Source: Apus apus (Eukaryota; Chordata; Aves; Apodiformes; Apodidae). Taken from it: 64,000 bases of DNA. The stretch spans positions 127,281,132-127,345,131 of the forward strand of contig NC_067282.1 of NCBI RefSeq assembly GCF_020740795.1. The letters run 5' to 3'. Below the pieces are notes generated by a model, which saw only the letters and a program-made list of their open reading frames with translations, was not told where the DNA came from and searched no databases. Shown here one piece after another: positions 61,300 through 64,000 of this stretch (the stretch's first letter is position 1; the number at the start of each line of letters is the position of its first letter). Both the position numbers and the translations under genes were made by a program.

Positions 61300-62344
61300 G
61301 TAAGTAAAATGCCATACTGCATAGCTTTTTGAGGACTGGGTATCTAGATTTCCTGAAGGACAGAATAATAGGTAACAGTGATAATGGTTGCCTTTATTGT
61401 AATCTTAAAAAAGATTTTATAGCTTCTGTACTTGCATACAAAACAATAAAGTCTTTCATAGTCACTATGGGGTTTTTTTAATGCATATTAGACAGCTCCT
61501 GACCCTGAACTCTTTTAGAAGTATTAAGCAATTTTCAGGTGATTATAGCAGCATACTACTATCTGGCAGCTATTATTCCTGTCATTATTTTCTTTGCCAT
61601 AAAAAGCTGGTTTTGAGAGAAACATTTCCTCAGTCTCTGCTGTATAGGTGAGCAACAAGGGGAAATGTGACTTACTCTGTTTCTTTCCTCTGTGTATCTT
61701 GAGTATAGACACAATGGAGTTGCTGTGGGGAAAAAATATTGATGAACTCTGCATCATTTGCTTGATTGGACTGTGTTCTCAAGCAACATTAGCTGAAATC
61801 TGCTGGCAGCTCTCTTTCTTCTTTTCTTTTGACTATGTTTTTGGGTATCTGTTGTAGATTGGGTTGTTGGGAAATGGGAACAATAAAGCCATCTGAATAA
61901 GGGCTGAAGAATCCACCTCTTATTTCTTTTAGAACCCTTGAATTCCCACTTTTTTGATGTCTTTTGAATTTCATCACTTTGTAGCAGTGGCAGAAGGGCC
62001 CTGCTGCCTGGTATTGCTTTGACTGTGGTGGTGTCCACACCTCCTCACATTAGAGCTAGATATGTGCTAGGGGGAACAAAAAGATAAACTTAGAATGCCT
62101 TGACTATCCAAGCCTGAAACCAGCTGTTTGAAATCCAATTTGGGGCAATCCTGCCCTTGGTGAGGAATTTTCTATGTACAGTTTGGTCAGGTTTTATATC
62201 CCTTATGCCGTAACATCACTGTTCTTGCTGAGGGAGTCTTCATTAGTGCCTATTCTCATGGACATCAATAGTTGTGCATAGTTTTTGTTGATTATTTTTA
62301 GAGCTATTTGAAAGAAAACTGAAGTCTTCATGTCAACACTTTGT
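61300..62344 (+). other. Start of probable GALNT8 intron 1
   Basis: It begins with the donor GTAAGT. Nothing else is recognised up to the old CR1. Confidence 0.55.
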
Positions 62345-63340
62345 CATGGAATCACATAAAAGTTGATGTTGGAGCTCTGGACCTGTGGAGGTGGTCTATT
62401 CTAATTTCCCTGCTCAAAGCATCATCAGCTACAGCAGGTGGCCCAGGACATTGCCCAGTCAGGATTTTAATATCTCCAAGGATGGAGACTTAACAGCCTC
62501 TCTGGTCTATGTGTTACAGTTTTTTGTTATTCCAGCAGTTAAAAAACAAATTAAGAAAAAAATTAAATTCTTATGTTTCAATGGAATTCCCCGTATTTCA
62601 ATTTGTGCCCACTGGTCTTTGTTACTCCCTCTCATAAGGTATTTACATGCATCAGTAAATCCTTCGCTGTGCCCAGGTCTTCTCAGGCTTTCTCAGCCTC
62701 CTTGTAGAACAGATAACTCTAGTCTCGTAATCACCTTAGTGGCTCCTTGTAGGATTTGCTCTCTCATGCTGAGGAGGCTAGAAATGGACAGAGTACTCCA
62801 GGTAGGGGAGGGATCACCTCCCTCGACCTGCTGTTCCTAAAGCAGCCCAGGATACTTTTGACCTTTGCCACAAGGGCACACTATTGGCTTGTGTTCAACT
62901 TAGTGTCCACCAGGACCCTCAGGTCCTTTTCTGCAAAGGTGCTTTTCAGCTGGTGCTGGTCTCTGGAATTGTTCCTCCACAGGGGCAGGACTTTCCACCT
63001 GCCTATGATGACCTTTATGAGATTCCTCTTGGCCTATTTCTCCAGTCTCTTCAGGTCCCTTTGAATGGTAGCAGGACACTCTGGTGTATCAGCCACTCCT
63101 CATGGCTTGGTATCATACACAGAATTGATGAGGGTGCACTCTGCCTCATTTTCAAGGTTATTACAATATCAGAACCATTATCAAGCCCTCGACTTTGTGC
63201 TGTTGCTCACAACCTTCTGATCCTGGCAGTTGAATCCCCCTTGCTATCCACTTACCTAGCACATACTTCCTCAGCTTGTGCGTGAAGATGTTGGGAGAGG
63301 CAGGGTCGGAAGCCTTACTGAAGTTTAAACAACATACACT
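62345..63340 (-). mobile_element. Old, diverged CR1 LINE fragment
   Basis: It is recognisable by reversed CR1 phrases: ATCATCAGCTACAGCAGGTG near the 3' end, GGGAGGGATCACCTCCCTCG, AAGCAGCCCAGGATACTTTT, GTGTCCACCAGGACCCTCAG, then a diverged RT end with GGCAGGGTCGGAAGCCTTAC. It is more eroded than the CR1 copies in NDUFA9. Confidence 0.75.
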
Positions 63341-63385
63341 TGTCCCCTTCACCAAAACAGTAATTTAATTGTAGAACACTTTAAC

Positions 63386-63609
63386 TCACACAGTTTTTCT
63401 GTGCCTTTTTAATATGGCACAGTCCGATAATGTAAACTTAACAAGGCCTTGAGAGATTTGGACTCACCCTGTTCAAAGTTTTCTGATAGAGCAGAAGTCA
63501 CACAGTTTTTCTGTGCCTTTTTATATGGCACAGTCCAATAATGTAAACTTAACAAGGCCTTGAGAGATTTGGACTCACCCTGTTCAAAGTTTTCTGATAG
63601 AGCAGAAGT
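63386..63609 (+). repeat. Two tandem copies of a 112-bp unit
   Basis: The unit starts TCACACAGTTTTTCTGTGCC at 63386 and again at 63498. The two copies are almost identical: one base substitution (CCGATAAT versus CCAATAAT) and one deleted A. They create duplicated short frames on the - strand that are not genes. Confidence 0.93.
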
Positions 63610-63890
63610 CAAAACTGATTACAAGCTTTTCAGGATGTGCTGCAAAAGGCTTGTTTATTGTGTTTATCTTCAAGAGCAATATGCCCTAAAAAACACTCAT
63701 ATAGGCTATCTGTGTCTTTTCTTTATGGCACAATATTTTGTACCTAACAAAAACCTGAGGGCTCACCCTCTTCAAGTCTTTCTGAGCAGAAGTCAAAAGA
63801 TTCCAGTAACCTTGTTAAAGTAGATGACAAAGGGCTTATTTAATGTCTTACCTTCAAGATAAATACAGTTTCAACAACCTTACCTAGGTA
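63610..63890 (+). repeat. Diverged continuation of the tandem repeat
   Basis: TTTATGGCACAATATTTTGT, GGGCTCACCCTCTTCAAG and GAGCAGAAGTCAAAAG at 63720-63800 repeat the 112-bp unit loosely. AAAAGGCTTGTTTATTGTG (about 63645) and AAAGGGCTTATTTAATGTC (about 63830) repeat each other at a spacing of about 184 bp. The family is unknown. Confidence 0.6.
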
Positions 63891-64000
63891 AGAATTCTAC
63901 TATGGATCCTTAATACATTTATGTAACTTAAGCATAACATAATGGAAATTATTTAGGCCTGATTTAACAATTTGTTTGTTGCCTCTACTCCCAGATTTCT
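63891..64000. other. Right edge, nothing recognised
   Basis: This is AT-rich sequence, still probably inside GALNT8 intron 1. Confidence 0.4.

Noticed and set aside
63409-63612. - strand frame with an internal duplicated peptide
   Set aside because: It is produced by the 112-bp tandem duplication; no promoter or family evidence. The direct repeats lack spacers, so this is not a CRISPR array.

Overview
This is nuclear DNA from a bird. The evidence is interrupted, intron-bearing genes with GT-AG splice sites, many CR1 LINE fragments (most ending in the ATTCTATG-type 3' octamer), avian ERVL-like LTRs, and no Alu or L1. The species cannot be told from the window.

One gene is complete: NDUFA9, the 39-kDa accessory subunit of mitochondrial complex I. 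It lies on the + strand in 11 coding exons from 32557 to 51643 (380 codons plus stop), starts in a CpG island and ends at an AATAAA signal at 51819. Downstream on the same strand, 61104-61299 holds what looks like the first coding exon of GALNT8, a Golgi type II membrane glycosyltransferase; the rest of that gene lies beyond the window. Upstream on the - strand, 19690-21775 holds a previously hidden relic of AKAP3, the sperm fibrous-sheath A-kinase anchor. It is broken by stops and frameshifts but recognisable along most of its length. The order AKAP3 (-), NDUFA9 (+), GALNT8 (+) matches the human 12p13 region.

Layout: 1-19.6 kb is intergenic, with two CR1 fragments, an LTR-like repeat, a small orphan CpG island, a 315-nt pure pyrimidine tract and an ancient MIR-like SINE. 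19.7-21.8 kb is the AKAP3 relic. 21.8-28.9 kb is AT-rich intergenic DNA with a second MIR-like SINE. 28.9-31.85 kb is an unusually long CR1 on the - strand (ORF1 esterase end, endonuclease, reverse transcriptase) next to the NDUFA9 promoter. 32.1-51.9 kb is NDUFA9, with CR1 copies in introns 1, 8 and 9. 52-61 kb is intergenic, with CR1 pieces and two LTR-like elements. 61-64 kb is the start of GALNT8, an old CR1 and a tandem repeat at the right edge.

The most notable points are the dead AKAP3, an inverted CR1 pair flanking the frame-neutral exon 9 of NDUFA9, a chimeric CR1, and an LTR placed just upstream of the GALNT8 promoter. No prokaryotic-type system, CRISPR array, rRNA or tRNA was seen.
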